Origin: Saturnia japonica
Lineage: Eukaryota; Arthropoda; Insecta; Lepidoptera; Saturniidae
Length of the DNA: 64,000 nt
Direction: 5' to 3'
Assembly (NCBI GenBank): GCA_033032175.1
Contig: CM065308.1
Coordinates: forward strand, 20,455,590 to 20,519,589
Below, in pieces: positions 12,278 to 24,440 of the stretch. Positions within the stretch are counted from its first letter, which is position 1; every line of letters starts with the position of its first letter. The notes under the pieces were generated by a model. That model searched no databases, was not told where the DNA came from, and saw only the letters and a program-made list of their open reading frames with translations. The translations under genes were made by a program, and so were the position numbers.

Positions 12278-13013
12278 CTAGCTGACCCGCGCAACTTCGT
12301 CTGCTTCTCATAAGAGAGAGAGAGAGTTAGAGAGAGTGGGACGTACAAATAACAATTGTCGTCGACACCTACAATATAAAAAATCTAAAAAAATTATAGA
12401 TGCCGCCCGCCTGCAACATCATTACGCTAAAATGCAACGCGCGATACTTGATTATTATTTTGCTGCGGAGTTATTTTAAAACTGTGATATATCCTAAGAT
12501 ATTCATTTAAATCAAATGATGTAAAGGGCAATTTTGTCCAAAATTTAATACTTGTGATGAATAAATTATTTATTTCGTTAAGGATTAATACCATGTTTAT
12601 AAAAACACCTTGGAAAATAGTGCTTCATTTTATAACAAATTTTATTACCATAAAAAAGGTTATATTGCGTCAACCTTAAAGGATAGACATATGCTAATTG
12701 GGACTTTTTTCTAGAAATTTTTAAGAAAAACAATTCCGGTATACATTTTTGTTGCGTAACTTTAACCATTTACGCAGCGCACGCAATGGAAACTTTCAAA
12801 AGGAATAAATTTTCCCGTTTTTGCAACATTTTTCATTGATGCTCCGCTCCTGTTGGTTGTAGCGTGATGTTATATAGCTTAAAGCCTTTCTCGATAAATG
12901 GGCTATCTAATACTAAAATATCTTTCTATTCCAACTAGTACTTACTGAGATTAACGCGTTCAACCAAACAAACAAACAAACAAACTCTTCAGCTTTATAA
13001 TATTAGTACAGAT
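12278..13013 (-). mobile_element. Helitron-like nonautonomous element, copy 1
   Basis: On the minus strand it begins ATCTGTACTAATATTATAAA, then GCTGAAGAGTTTGTTTG, and ends GACGAAGTTGCGCGGGTCAG followed by CTAGT. These ends, with a CTAGT terminus and no inverted repeats, are as in Helitron-like elements of Lepidoptera. Its interior aligns with 15319-15921, including GATGCTCCGCTC and TTTACGCAGCG. There is no coding capacity for a helicase, so it would depend on another element. Confidence 0.55.
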
Positions 13014-13086
13014 TTATTGATTGATTTAATTATTGACTTATTGATTGATGGACTGACTGACTGACTGACGGACTGACGGACTGAGT
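12958..13086. repeat. Microsatellites (CAAA and GACT types)
   Basis: A run of AACCAAACAAACAAACAAAC at about 12960 lies inside the Helitron-like end. A second run, GATTGATTGATGGACTGACT, continues as GACTGACTGACGGACTGACG to 13085. Simple sequence only. Confidence 0.7.
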
Positions 13087-13270
13087 TGTTAATGACTTAT
13101 CTAAAAGCAAGATCTTGTAAGTATACACATACAATATGATTTGTAAGCGAAAACGTAACGCTTTTTGTTAACGCTTTTATAAATTTCACTCCTGATAAAA
13201 TTTCCTTACCGGGATTCTTACATGTAAATCGATTCATAAATAGTAAACTCCAAAAATTATTTATAATATA

Positions 13271-13480
13271 CTGGATTTAGTTTCTTGTCGGCTCTTCTCG
13301 ATGACTTGGGACATTTTCCAAATCGGTGATGGTATTTTTACGTTTATAAATGCCTTGTTGAGGCCTAAATTGAATAAAATATTTTTGATATTGATTGAGA
13401 AGTTTTCCGAACCGGTGGCAGTGTTTTTACATTCATAAGTGCTTCTCGGATGAGTACCTTCCATTCCCGTCTCCAAGCCC
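13271..13480 (+). mobile_element. Jockey-type LINE 3' end fragment, partly duplicated
   Basis: It carries TTTCTTGTCGGCTCTTCTCG, TTTTCC-AA-CGGT and GAGGCCTAAATTGAATAAAA, the 3' signature of the LINE at 33683-35640. A second partial copy of the CCGAACCGGTGGCAGTGTTT part follows at about 13405. No coding part remains. Confidence 0.6.
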
Positions 13481-14643
13481 CGTGAAGCTTTCAAAGCCCT
13501 TAAGGTGATATTGTAAAAAAAGGTTGTTATTAATTTTATTATATTCACAGATCGCACAGGGTGTTCACGTGCCAACACAACTAAAAGGGCAACACTGCGC
13601 TTGCATAATTCGTTTCTGAACGTTCTAAATTTAAATGTTAACGTTTTTTTGCACTTCAGTATTCGATTGTCAAAAGTAACGATTACACACGTATATGCTA
13701 AGACTTTCTAATTATTTTCCCTACACCTGGAGGCTATACGCACACGCCTTGGCCGTAACAGAGGGTATTTTTACATATTGTACTTATTAATAAACGGTTC
13801 TAACGATTTGAGTGAAATTTTGTTCTTAGGGAATGTTTCACTTTCTAAGTTTAACTTCAGTATTATTTTCTTTTCTTTAGTCTCTTCCTTTTAAATACAG
13901 GGTTTCCTAGCAACATTTATTTCTTACAACCTACACTATCAATTTTATCGTAATAAAATACCCTAAGCTTTTATTTGTAAAAATGATTAAATTCGATTTT
14001 CGACTCGTTTATAAATTGTTTTGAAAATTTATGAAAGGATGCGGTTTTTCATATCTTTAAAAAAAATCATTTTTTAAATATTTCTTTATTGTTTATGGTT
14101 TCAAAGTTCTCTTCACTGACCCATCTTAATGTTATCAAGTTATACGGGTATGTTTAACTCATAAAAAAACAATCAATTGATAATTGTATAATAAACGAAT
14201 AGAGTTCAATATAAATATAAAAGAGGGATTAAAAAAATCTATATAAGTTTTGCGAACATCCGACCGGTACTAACACGGGCAAACTGGAACACAGCTGTTC
14301 AAACGGCAAGCATTGTTCTATTGTGAGATACGAAACATTGTTTTTCGCCTTTTGTTTTGTTCTTTTTACCAACATCGGAAAATGGTCACATCGCTATCAA
14401 CTCAACGAACGATTCAAATCAAACCGTATAAACGGTAGAGCGCAACAATTCTATGGCAACAATAATGTCTTAATTAGTCAGTTGTAGCGTGTACAGGAAT
14501 CGCGTTGTTTCACGTGAGTTTCGCGGTGTTTTTCTTTATTAAAAGCTTTTGGTGAAAGAAAACATCGTGATGAGACCTTAGGATGGACTATTTTCTAATG
14601 ACTTCCTGGTTAGCTACCACTCTCAAGTTGAATATTTGTTTCC

Positions 14644-14755
14644 AAGTAGCAAGTAAAATCAAGGAACAGTATTATTCCCTCTTGCAACACTAACGCCATT
14701 TTGGTGGGTTTCTGAGTTGTAATGTAGCTACGTACAGCTTGACACTTTTTCATCT
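14644..14755 (+). repeat. Dispersed repeat F, copy 1
   Basis: TTCCCTCTTGCAACACTAAC, GCCATTTTGGTGGGTT, TGAGTTGTAATGT and GCTACGTACAGCTT occur here and again at 63788-63870 with few changes and in the same orientation. Class unknown. Confidence 0.55.
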
Positions 14756-15318
14756 TGTCCCCATATACAGGGTGTCCGGTAATGAATGGATAACCTTAAA
14801 ATGGCTTATAGCAGAACTTATGGCCGTTCATAAAAAAATGCGAAACAAAATATATTCTTGGTAGTACCTAAGATATGATTTTTTTAAATAAAAAACTACA
14901 AATTTTTACCATATTTTACATTCTTGTACACTGCGACCACAAATGACTGAATTCTATCGCTTTTTTGGTATTCTATTATCATACGACTAACTATGCCAAT
15001 CGATAAGCAATAAATATTTTGACTAGCTATGGTACTATTAAAAAAAAACTTGTATTAATTTTTCTGTGAGAAATTTGCTAAAATATTGTTTTTTTTTTAA
15101 AGTATCAGCGTCTTGGGTATAAAAAATGTATGAAAACATGAGTGACCAATAATTTTAAAATAATGTGTCGGTTTTGAGTACATTTCATAATGGTATTATA
15201 ATTCATTACTGTATCTTGTGTAAATAGTGAATTATTGCTATTATAGTAGAAAAGGAGCAAATTTTATTAAATAACAAAATATTTAATAAGAAAGGGTCGT
15301 ACACTACTGTATTATTAG

Positions 15319-15921
15319 GTGCCACCCGCCTCCAACATTATACTGCATAAAAAAAATGTGCTCGCGGTACTTGATCATTATTTTGCTGCAGAGTTATATT
15401 AAAACTATGAAATCTCTTAAGATATTAATTTAAATTAATTACTGTAAAGGACAATTTTGTTCAAAATTAAATACTTGTGATAAATAACGTATTTATTTCG
15501 ATAAGGATTAAGGAATAAGGAAGAAGGATAAAATAATTCATTATTTTAGAACAAATTTTATTACCTTATAAAAGGTTATATTGAGTAAACCTTAAAAGAT
15601 AGCCATAAGCTAACGCGCACTTTTTTTTTCTTTTTTTAAGAAAAACAATTCCGTCACACATGATTTTTGCGTAACTTTAACCATTTACGCAGCGAACACA
15701 TTGGAAGCTCTCAAAAGGAATAAAATTTCCCTTTATTCTAACATTTTTCTTTGATGCTCCGCTCATATTGATCATAACGTTATGTTATATAGCCTATGGA
15801 CTTTCTCAATAAATGAGCTATCCAACACTGAAACTTTTTTCCGTTCGAATCAGTAGTTCTTGAGATTAACCTGTTCAACCAAACCAAACAAACTCTTCAG
15901 CTTTATAATATTAGTATGGAT
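15319..15921 (-). mobile_element. Helitron-like nonautonomous element, copy 2
   Basis: It aligns with the copy at 12278-13013 over most of its length and ends with the same CTCTTCAGCTTTATAATATT segment on the plus strand. The CTAGT side is missing or diverged. Noncoding. Confidence 0.5.
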
Positions 15922-16379
15922 AGCTATGCATATTATTAATAAGCTTTTATATGTGTGTTTCGACAGCTGCACTTGAGAGACAGACTTCCACTAGGCTTAG
16001 CGTGTTGCCATATTTTGCCACATCGTCACTTAACGTCAGGTGAAATTGTGACCAAACGCTAAACCTATAAATTAAATGTAAAAAAAAAACAGCTAAAATG
16101 ATATTACGAAAATCGGTATTGCCGATTTTTCTTCAGCGCCATTTCATATCAATCGTATTTAACGCCTCGACGCACTGTGCACTCGGTCGTGTATATTCTA
16201 GTCGAACAGCCTGTATAGCGCCAACGACGAAGCGTTTGTATTTATGTTTGCTCTCGACGCTTATTGGAACCATTTATTTAATAAAAAAGAAGTCATGATT
16301 TTTAATCTTACTAGCAACTACTTGCGACTTCATTTGCATTCATCTATATTGTTACACTCGTGGGTATTAAAAATGTCGA

Positions 16380-16692
16380 GGTTGACGTGAAGAAGATTTA
16401 TTTCAACTCCACACAGTTACAAATTACAGGAACTTACAATACTGTTATTTATTACACTGTGGTTTCGCTTCCTTTTATCACTCCTTGTTATCGCTTTGTA
16501 ATTCAAAACTGAACTGAACTCGTTGATGTAGTCGAGGTGATAAGCCCTATACATGTGTGTGCAAACTGCGATGCTTACACAAAAATGCGCCGCGGTTGTT
16601 TACGACGCGAACATTATTTCGAAGTCCTGAGAAGTTTGTAGTTCCTTCGAGATATTTCAGGAACAGGATTTTTCTATCTTTTTAATCAGGTT
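16380..16692. repeat. Dispersed repeat G, copy 1 (possible solo LTR)
   Basis: The right part, TTCGAGATATTTCAGGAACA followed by TTTTAATCAGGTTGTAACA, matches the right parts of 21530-21800 and 25960-26278. The left parts share a CTGTGGT or CTGTGGTCCTCTC phrase and a TTGTTATCGCTT phrase. Read on the minus strand the copies begin TGTTAYAACCTGA, which is compatible with an LTR start, but the other boundary is not resolved. Confidence 0.4.
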
Positions 16693-16713
16693 GTAACAGA
16701 TCGTAATAATATT

Positions 16714-17180
16714 AATAAATCTGTAGTTCTGTCTGTACAATTGGTAGGGTATAAGATATTTCAATATTCATTTTAGAAATCATAAAAAATAATCATTTTC
16801 AAAAATTTCAAATTTCTTTACTTCTTAACTGATTTTGTTGAAATTTTGTACAAAGGAAATATAAATAATTACATAAATGATTGGCTATAACAATTTTCCA
16901 TATTACTTCTAAAAATTGTAAAATAATAAATTCAAATAATTAAATTTTCATCAATTTTTAACCGATTCTGATCAAATTTTGAACACGGGAAGACATATAT
17001 CATACCATAATTGAGAAACCATAACAATCGTCAATTAATACATTAGAAATCGTGGAAATGAATAATAATTTTCAACCGATGTTGATGAAAATTGTACACG
17101 GGAAATGCATGCCCATTTCTCGATTTATACAGCAAAGGAATTGGCAACAAAATGAGTAAAAATAAAATTACGGGATGTAA
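16714..17180 (+). repeat. Dispersed repeat D, copy 2
   Basis: It starts CTGTAGTTCTGTCTGTACAA and contains repeated phrases AACCGATTCTGATCAAATTT and AACCGATGTTGATGAAAATT, each followed by GTACACGGGAA or a variant. Related to 6105-6568 (opposite strand) and 30545-30850 (same strand). Confidence 0.5.
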
Positions 17181-17204
17181 ATAACTACTGCGTGGTAAAA
17201 AACG

Positions 17205-17675
17205 TGTAGCGACATCTCTCGCCACAGCTGACGCATCCTACATAGCGACATCTATCGAGCCACATACGTCGCATCTTACATCGCGATTTTAAAATTAACC
17301 GAACAATTGAGTATATATAAAAGAACCCGACAACAACCGTTGGGCAGCAGCCCGCCAGACATAACACCCGTCTGGTCGGAGGATCCTCCCTTTTCTATGG
17401 CGGATGAGGAACTTTACACTCTGTTCCTTACTTCTACTAAAAACGCGTGCGGAGCCGCGCGTACATCGCTAGTTACAATATAAAATTTAATAAGGATTGA
17501 ATTGGTGCGTGGTCAGGTCCGCCGCGACGATTTTCTTGAATGAAATACACTAGGCAACGTTATATTATCTATATATATCACTTATATTATTACTACTCGT
17601 ATATAAGTAGTAGTTGTTGTATTAGATGCAATTTCAATAAAGAGGTCAATCGTCGAATCTAACTAGGGCAACATC
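17205..17675 (+). mobile_element. Candidate solo LTR
   Basis: The block begins TGTAGCGACATCTCTCG, contains a partial internal repeat (TAGCGACATCTATCGAGCCA), a TATATAAAAG TATA box at 17314-17323, a GC-rich stretch, and an AATAAA at 17635, and could end at GGGCAACA at 17675. TG...CA borders, TATA box and poly(A) signal in this order suggest a single LTR of an otherwise lost retrotransposon. A target-site duplication is not evident, so the borders are uncertain. Confidence 0.35.
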
Positions 17676-17699
17676 TCGTATAAGATACAGCAGTGTCTT

Positions 17700-18133
17700 A
17701 AGACTAAGTCTTTGACTAGTGGTGTTACCAGTTATTTCATATAGTGCTGAGAAGTTGGCGCTAACTACGATTCTCATAACAAAGCTCAAGGTCACTCAAA
17801 GGACAGAGCTATTCTCGGAGTTTATCTGCGTGATCGAATCAGGAATAAGAGATCAGCAGGAGAACTAAAGTCACCGACATAGCTCTAAGAATAGCTAGAC
17901 TTAAGTCGCAGTGGGTGGGTCATGTAGCTCGTAGAAGGGATAGCCGATGGGGCCAAAGAGTTCTCAAGTGGTTAACATGTACCGGAAGATGCAGAATGGA
18001 CAGACCCGCTATAAGGTGGTCCGACGAACTGATAAAGGCTGCGGGACGCTGCTGGTTGTGGGAAGCACAGGAATGTCGTTATGGTGATCTTTGTCCAACA
18101 GTGGACGTCTTTCGGCTGAAATGATGATGGTTA
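17700..18133 (+). mobile_element. LINE reverse transcriptase C-terminal remnant
   Basis: The frame after 17915 reads MGHVARRRDSRWGQRVLKW, then RPAIRWSDELIKAAGRCW; upstream pieces in other frames resemble VSLRDRIRNQEI and RIARLKSQWVGHV-like residues. This is a common lepidopteran LINE tail that normally ends in the codons for a VQQWTSFG-like peptide and a TGATGATG run; GTCCAACAGTGGACGTCTTT and ATGATGATGG close this copy. It is 5'-truncated and frameshifted. Confidence 0.65.
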
Positions 18134-18563
18134 TATAAGTAAGTTAAGTATATGCATAAACACGCGTTCAGTATAAGCGCATCATTAAAGAGGAACGGTT
18201 TCCAAGTTAGGAAGAAGAAGAAGAAGAGGAAGAAACATGAAATGTCACCTACAAAAATTACCACCCTTTTGGAATTAATCTATGTATATCGACGTATTAC
18301 GCATTAAGTCTAGTTAATTATATAGGTATACAATATCTATTAAAATAAAAAGACGGAGTAATAAAACAAAATGTAGGCATTTTTAAAATTTTATTTTCAT
18401 TAATTTCCAACACCTAAATACGCCCAAAACCCTGAGAATGACAAAACTTTTGCAATATAGGTACCACCCACCTACCTAATAATTAATTTTAATTACAAAG
18501 TTAAGCGAACCAATTATTAATTTAACATTAAAAGCTATTTACATCAAAGTAAAACGATTATTA

Positions 18564-18693
18564 AACGTTTTATGGATTCTAATAACGTTCGACGTTTATC
18601 GGTTGTAACCGGTTTATGGCGGTTCGGTCGGATTGCGGCCGGTTTGTATCCGGCGCGAACTGGTTTTATCCCGCTTCGAGTTTATAAAACGTT
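18564..18693. promoter_or_regulatory. CpG-rich spot with Grainyhead-like motifs
   Basis: A 130-base GC-rich island lies between AACGTTTTAT at 18564 and its inverse ATAAAACGTT at 18684. It holds AACCGGTTT at 18607, GCCGGTTT at 18638 and AACTGGTTTT at 18658. AACCGGTT is the recognised core of Grainyhead/CP2 family sites. The surrounding DNA is strongly AT-rich. It may be an enhancer, or a small foldback element bounded by the 10-base inverted repeat. Confidence 0.35.
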
Positions 18694-18747
18694 ATTTAAT
18701 ATAAACTATTAGTAATGATGGATTTATTAAGTTATATGATGTACAAC

Positions 18748-18888
18748 AAAGTCGGCTTGGAGACGTTTTTGCGTTTGTAGTAGTGTACAGTATAATATAC
18801 ACGTAGGTAGCGGAAACTGTTTTATTCCGGTTTTAATCACTGTTTGTATTACACTACTACAAACGTAAAATCGTCTCCAAGCTGCTTT
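18748..18888. repeat. Inverted repeat, 39-base arms
   Basis: The left arm 18748-18787 contains GGCTTGGAGACG and GCGTTTGTAGTAGTGTA. The right arm 18850-18888 holds TACACTACTACAAACG and CGTCTCCAAGC. About 34 of 39 positions pair, with a spacer near 62 bases. It could be a foldback element or, if transcribed, a long hairpin RNA. Chance is implausible. Confidence 0.7.
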
Positions 18889-19089
18889 AGCTATAGGACG
18901 TCGAGAGGCGTTATTATAGTTCATCCAAATGTATTTCTTTTATAGAAACCATCGTATTAAGGTCACTTGTTGTTACTTAAAACATTAACGAATATCTTTT
19001 TATTCGTTTTTGAAGTTAGACTTCCGTTGGCGCGTTTTGTTGAGTATAAAACTGAGAGCTGCGCGAGTATCGTGACGTGACCGAATGCG

Positions 19090-19586
19090 ATACAGCTTTT
19101 TACTAAATGCATATGAAAGTATATACGTTACCAATAACAAAAAACCCATTTTTAAAATTTTTGTCTGACATCTGTCTGTTTATTCCGGGTAATTATTGAA
19201 ACGGTTGGACCAATTTTGATGGGACTTTCATTGCTAGATATCTGATATTATAAGGAGTAACTTAGGCTACGTTTATTTTAGAAAAACAATTATGGTTTCG
19301 TGCAAATAAAAAAACTGGTCACGGTTAATCAATTCGGGCGCTTAAATGGCTTACGCTGAGTAAACCATAAGAGATATAGCAAATTAATGAATTGCATTAT
19401 TATAGACATTAAAAACACCTACAAAAATTCAGCATTAGTATATATCTATCTTCTAAGTAATACCTACAATAAGTATTTTTGTTTTTAAAATAGCCAGGAA
19501 AGGAGAGCAAGATTCACGCATGTGCCCAACCGATGGCATTCTGTTATCTAAGTGAGCGAAGCCGCAGGCACAGCTAATAGTTAATA
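19090..19586 (+). mobile_element. Dispersed repeat T, copy 1
   Basis: It begins CAGCTTTTTACTAAATGCAT and ends GTGAGCGAAGCCGCAGGCAC then AGCTAATA. The same start, middle (GAAACGGTTGGAC, GGGACTTTCA) and end occur at 30873-31232; 51475-51855 is a copy on the minus strand. The AGCGAAGCCGCGGGCACAGC terminus is a very common lepidopteran repeat end. No coding capacity. Confidence 0.6.
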
Positions 19587-20608
19587 TAATAGTTATTTTG
19601 TTACGCAAAAGACGTACGTTAAGTGCGTACATACTTATGTAACTATATACCTTGGTACACACAATTTTCTTATTGAAAGAGTTTATTAATAAGACTCACA
19701 CAAAAACAATTCAGATCACTCGTATGTAAGTGTTTCCAAGAACAAACATATTATATGAAAAAGCTAAGTCTGCTTTGTCATTTTATTTGACCGAGATCTA
19801 TCGCAATATAAGCAAGTTGGTATATTCTTCATGATTTTAATCAACAGCGAGCACAATTCGTTTTGACTAAATTAATACCTATTGTACGAACAATTGCCAA
19901 ATGGCAAACAGCCGTAATTGACGGTTTTATCTTGTACACCGCACGCGTTTATTACACAGTAGTTAGTTTCGTCTAGTTTTATTTTTACGCGTGTTATTGG
20001 CAATTCTTATAACCTACCAATTAATGAATGATAAATAAATATACTTCCCGTGTACAAAATTTCATTTAAATTGGTCTAACCCGTTTTTGAGTTAAATTCG
20101 GATATACAAACACAGATAAATATTTATTTAATGTCATATCATTTATATGATCAGTGTCCATTATAATAGACGTATATTAATTGTTACATCGTTTTTGTAA
20201 ACTATACTCGAATAGAACAGAAGGCCTTAACTAGCTAGTTCTAAGAATATACTATATTATTCCACGAGAAATATATATATCCACAAAAATTTAGTACCTT
20301 TTCAACTCACGCTAACATAGGAAAGTGGTTTTGCGTGTAGGGTAATTAATGTTCTTGATGTCGACCTTCTCCATGCGTTCGTGTTTCATTTGTGATCTTA
20401 CGTATTCATTGTCGGGTCTAAAAGTAGACTGAGATGGTAGTAAATATTACAATTAAAAATAAAAGATTATGTAATTACACAATTGAAACAAAGACAGGTC
20501 CTTAGTCGCATCCAACGGTTTCCCACAACCTTCACCAAGTCGTCAATCGAACTTATTATAACTTTTCATCTCTATCGGTAATCCGTTCTACGAGCAACGT
20601 AACAAGTA

Positions 20609-20679
20609 ACAATACAAAACCCAACAAAACAAAACAAAACCAACAAAACCAACCAAACAACCAACAAACCAACAAAATT
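20609..20679. repeat. CAAAA/CCAA low-complexity tract
   Basis: A run built from AACAAAACAAAACAAAACC and CCAACCAAACAACCAACAAA units. The 76-codon minus-strand frame across it is a by-product, rich in W, F, G and V because of the simple sequence. Confidence 0.7.
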
Positions 20680-21529
20680 TAAGCCTGTACATTCTTATAC
20701 CCTTGTCGATGACTTTCGCTATTGTGGAGATCTTCTCAAATCTGATTAGGTCATGCAGCAAAGCTCCTAGCATAGCACTTTCCACTATTACCTTGACCAA
20801 TAGGTTGTTAATCCTCATAACTATGTTGGATCGCCTTTAGTTCTTTATTTGTTATGAACAGCCAGTTAGTATTCAGTGTTTTGTTTGATATCTCACCATT
20901 TCAAGCAATTGATTTTTTATAATTTCCATTATTGTTAGAAATTGTAAAAATAATTCTATGGATTGAAGTTATTTCGCAAAGTGAAAGTTTAATGAAAAAT
21001 CTTTTGAAACTCAAACTTCTCACTGTTTTTTTTACTTTTTCTTTCCCAGCGCCTGTCTGTTAAATGTGAATTCTTTCTTACAAATTCAATATAAAGATTT
21101 TAAAATGGAACACATTTTATATTATAAATAGGACCCTTTTGGAGGGTGAACGTAAGGTAGTCCGTGAATATATTAAAGCGCGATCATAGGCTAGACCATA
21201 GGCACGGGACATCCATCACAATATGCCTACTGGTTTGAATGGGTTGCCTAAATCGTTAGGTGACAGAAGTACGTGCACACTGTACGCATGCCACGTCAAA
21301 ATGCATAGATGTAGTATACACGTGTCTCCAATTTAAAATTTTAAAATATCAAGGAGTTATTATTAAGAATATAGTTTGATATTATAAATTAGTATATATA
21401 ATTATATTAACACATTATGTATAATATATTCAACATATACATTATACAGTTACGTCGTGAGTTATGAAGTTGCCATTAAATTTTACGTAAATATGTACTC
21501 GGTGAAAAATATTAAAAAAAACTCACTAT

Positions 21530-21800
21530 ACTGTGGTCGTACTTACAGTATCTCTCTATAGCGAGAGGACCACAGAGTCCTCTTCTTGATTTCTTCCTTG
21601 TTATCGCTTGTTATTTCCACTTTGTTGTCCAAAGTAGAACGACTATTGATTGCTGGATGATGTAACAGGCTTTGAATGTGTGAGTGAACAGTATTGGTTT
21701 AGACCTACGACTACATACACGATGTTTCGAGTATATTTTTGACGTTTCCAGATATTTCGTGAAGACTAATTTGTTTCTATGTTTACTCAGATTGTAACAA
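21530..21800. repeat. Dispersed repeat G, copy 2 (possible solo LTR)
   Basis: It contains GAGAGGACCACAGAGTCCTC, CTTGTTATCGCTTGTTATTT, ACGATGTTTCGAGTATATTT and TTTACTCAGATTGTAACAAC. The order of these blocks is the same in 25960-26278. Read on the minus strand it begins TGTTACAATCTGAG. Confidence 0.45.
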
Positions 21801-24269
21801 CATATAAAGTAATCATTATGATTCCTAAGAATATTAAAGACATATTACAACCGTAGCGTTTAGTAAAAAGTCCAAAAGGTCATTTTTTTAATTTTGCCAA
21901 TAGTAGAGGTGAGTACCTAACTACATCATGCTACTCCAGTATGCTTGGAACTATGAACTATTACATGCATTAGCAACCAATTTACAATTAGTTTACTACT
22001 ATAGTTAATAATGATATTTGGATACCTAACTAAAGATCGCTCTTAAATAAATTAATATATAATTTGTTTATGACAAATTGACGACTTCGTTGAAAAAGCA
22101 TCAGCAATATTTTGCGTTCTCTCGCCGTATTTATGTGTTGAGTCCCATAATTCTATTCGTCCATTTTTGATTCACTTTCATCAAAATTGAAAATTGAAAT
22201 TCTTAATAAATAAAATCCTAATTTAATTTAATTAATTTTTCTCTGGTTTTTTGGATTTTTAACAATAATAGGTGACCCGTGCTAGATTATGCCCATGGAT
22301 TTAACTAAACTTTGCCTACCATACAATAAGTATGGAGTCAAGCACTCACCATAAAACCTTAACAACACTGTAGGTAGTGGTTAAATAAATTAATGTGGCA
22401 TCAGGTGATCTAAGATAAATTTATCCAGCACGAATTGTACTTGGCATAACGTACAGGGCATTGAAAGTTTTCTAACATTCAGGGCTGTTAAATAATATAT
22501 ACGTGCATAATATGTGGTACGATGTTAATTAATTACAGTTTCCTCTAGAACAAAGGTGCTCAAATAAACGATATCTCGATTGACCAGTCTATCGGAGGAC
22601 CTTTCCAAATCGATTGCTATAATTGTCGAAAAGTATACCTAATTACCCTGAAAGTCTTACGACAGCTAACTATATTCCTTCCATTTAACTAAAATGGATT
22701 ATCGTCCAAAGGGTAAAAAAAATAAAAGCGTAGGTTCGTGAATGACGGTAATATCTGGATTCTCTCTCTCTGTATATCCATTAAAAATGATAACTATTGT
22801 AAACAATAAAAATACTGAAACAACTTTGATAAACCCGCTCGAGTTTTTGCCGTCTCTTTTCGATGGCTAGAATATTTAGAGCCCTCTTAGGGCCTAAATT
22901 GTTTTTTTTTTTTTTTTTTTTTGAGATATATAATAAAACGCAATAGTTCTTATTCTGTCCTATTTTAAATTCATAGTTATTTGTAATTGGGTATCTAATT
23001 AAAGGACTTTACATGTATATAATTTACTAGTCGGTCAAAGGATTTTGGAGTTTATCTATATCATATAAACTATCGTCCATTTTTATATTATCTTTATAGA
23101 TAAATCTGTAGTTCTATGTGTCTACATTTTATTTTATTTTATCCTAAATTTGTACATCGTACCGTCTTATGTGTGTGGATAAAATACATTGACATGTAAC
23201 ATTAAAAGAACATTTTTAATTTGCGAGTTCATACATTTATCGGTAGGTGCGTAATTAATTTTTAAACAGTAATAAAAGCAATTTCATAAACTGTGTATAT
23301 TTTTTTTTTCATATTAGGTCGGCAGTCAGTCGTTTTCTGACCAAACTCTTAGATAGCTGTCACTAGTTTTGAGCACCTGTACAATCATTTTTTTAACCAT
23401 TTAATTTTATATTGTAGTAAAAGTCATTTTCATAATAGTAACAGTAGTTTAATAATATGTAGTACTTTGGCTTTTACCGATCAAGAACCGAAAGAAAAAG
23501 AGCCTAGTATACGCTTATGTACGAACGAGATAGGAATAGACCATTTTTGTATGTGCTATAGGCCTGTATCAGCCTACGTAAATCGTGATCAAAACAAATT
23601 CCATCTATTTTTGCAAAATCCAAGGTTTAAAAGTGTAATTTAACATTTAGTAGACGTGTTTAATTAACTGGATGTAACTCTTATTATAAAGAAAATCAAT
23701 AAATTAATACGCACTCTATTTTATCCATTTTTGTTCTGGTCTTATTCAACCTATTGTCAATCTACTATGAATTTGTTAGTCGATCACTTGTTGCCTAAAT
23801 ACTTTGTGGTCGTTTGTCGAGGCTATAAGTTTCAGCAACTCTGTTTTGAAAAATACCTTTACGTTAATGCTTATGGGAGGACTGTGAGAGCTAGAAATGG
23901 AATTCATCGACATTATTGTAATATATACGCCGCAGAACGAGACGGCACTCAGAGATTCTTGACTTACTATCGACTTATTAATATGCTCTATAGACTAGAT
24001 AGCTCAAATGAGAATGTTATTATTTTACGGTTCAAGAATATTATTATTCCACGACTCAAGCTAGAATGCATCCAAGCCTTTTTCGATCTAACTACACTGG
24101 TAGCCGTAAGGGCCTTGAAGCCTCAGAAGGGTTTTACAGCTTCATCAGACTTGGGGAGGATCGCTTAACGCACTCAGCCGCGAAAGCGACGCAACAAGCT
24201 CTTAGGGTGCCAAAGTGGCCAAACCTCGGTTTGAGCTGTTGTACGCTGATTAGGATTTTTTTTATATAA
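21801..24269. other. Gene-free AT-rich stretch
   Basis: It holds one recognisable repeat, the LINE 3' scrap at 22835-22921, and otherwise no supported gene. A 145-codon frame at 23731-24168 starts with TTG and has no recognised domain. Its right part overlaps a GC-richer stretch (24060-24240) that runs into a LINE remnant on the other strand. Confidence 0.45.
22835..22921 (+). mobile_element. Jockey-type LINE 3' scrap with T-run
   Basis: CTCGAGTTTTTGCCGTCTCT, TTCGATGGCT and CCCTCTTAGGGCCTAAATTG match the 3' end of the LINE family at 33683-35640, with an internal deletion. A run of about 20 T follows at 22902. Confidence 0.5.
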
Positions 24270-24440
24270 ACTTATATGCATTTTACTCCTGACACAATCC
24301 ATCCATACCTTCTTCGGTCTACCTCTCCTTCTATATCTTTCCACCTTCATACTTAACATTCTTCCAATTACATGACTTTCATCCCTCCTCATGACATGTC
24401 TAGACCACGCTAGTCTATAAAATACATAATAGCCTATAAA
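24270..24440 (-). mobile_element. LINE reverse transcriptase C-terminal remnant
   Basis: The minus-strand frame reads RLAWSRHVMRRDESHVIGRM, then KVERYRRRGRPKKVWMDCV. The RRGRPKKxWMDCV motif is typical of the tail behind the reverse transcriptase domain in RTE-type or related LINEs. Truncated on both sides. Confidence 0.65.

Noticed and set aside
14239..14520. Promoter with TATATAAG and a donor-like CACGTGAGT
   Set aside because: Both motifs are short and common in AT-rich DNA; no exon or coding link could be shown.
23731..24168. 145-codon open frame
   Set aside because: Starts at TTG, no domain or splice context recognised, and its right end enters repeat-like DNA.
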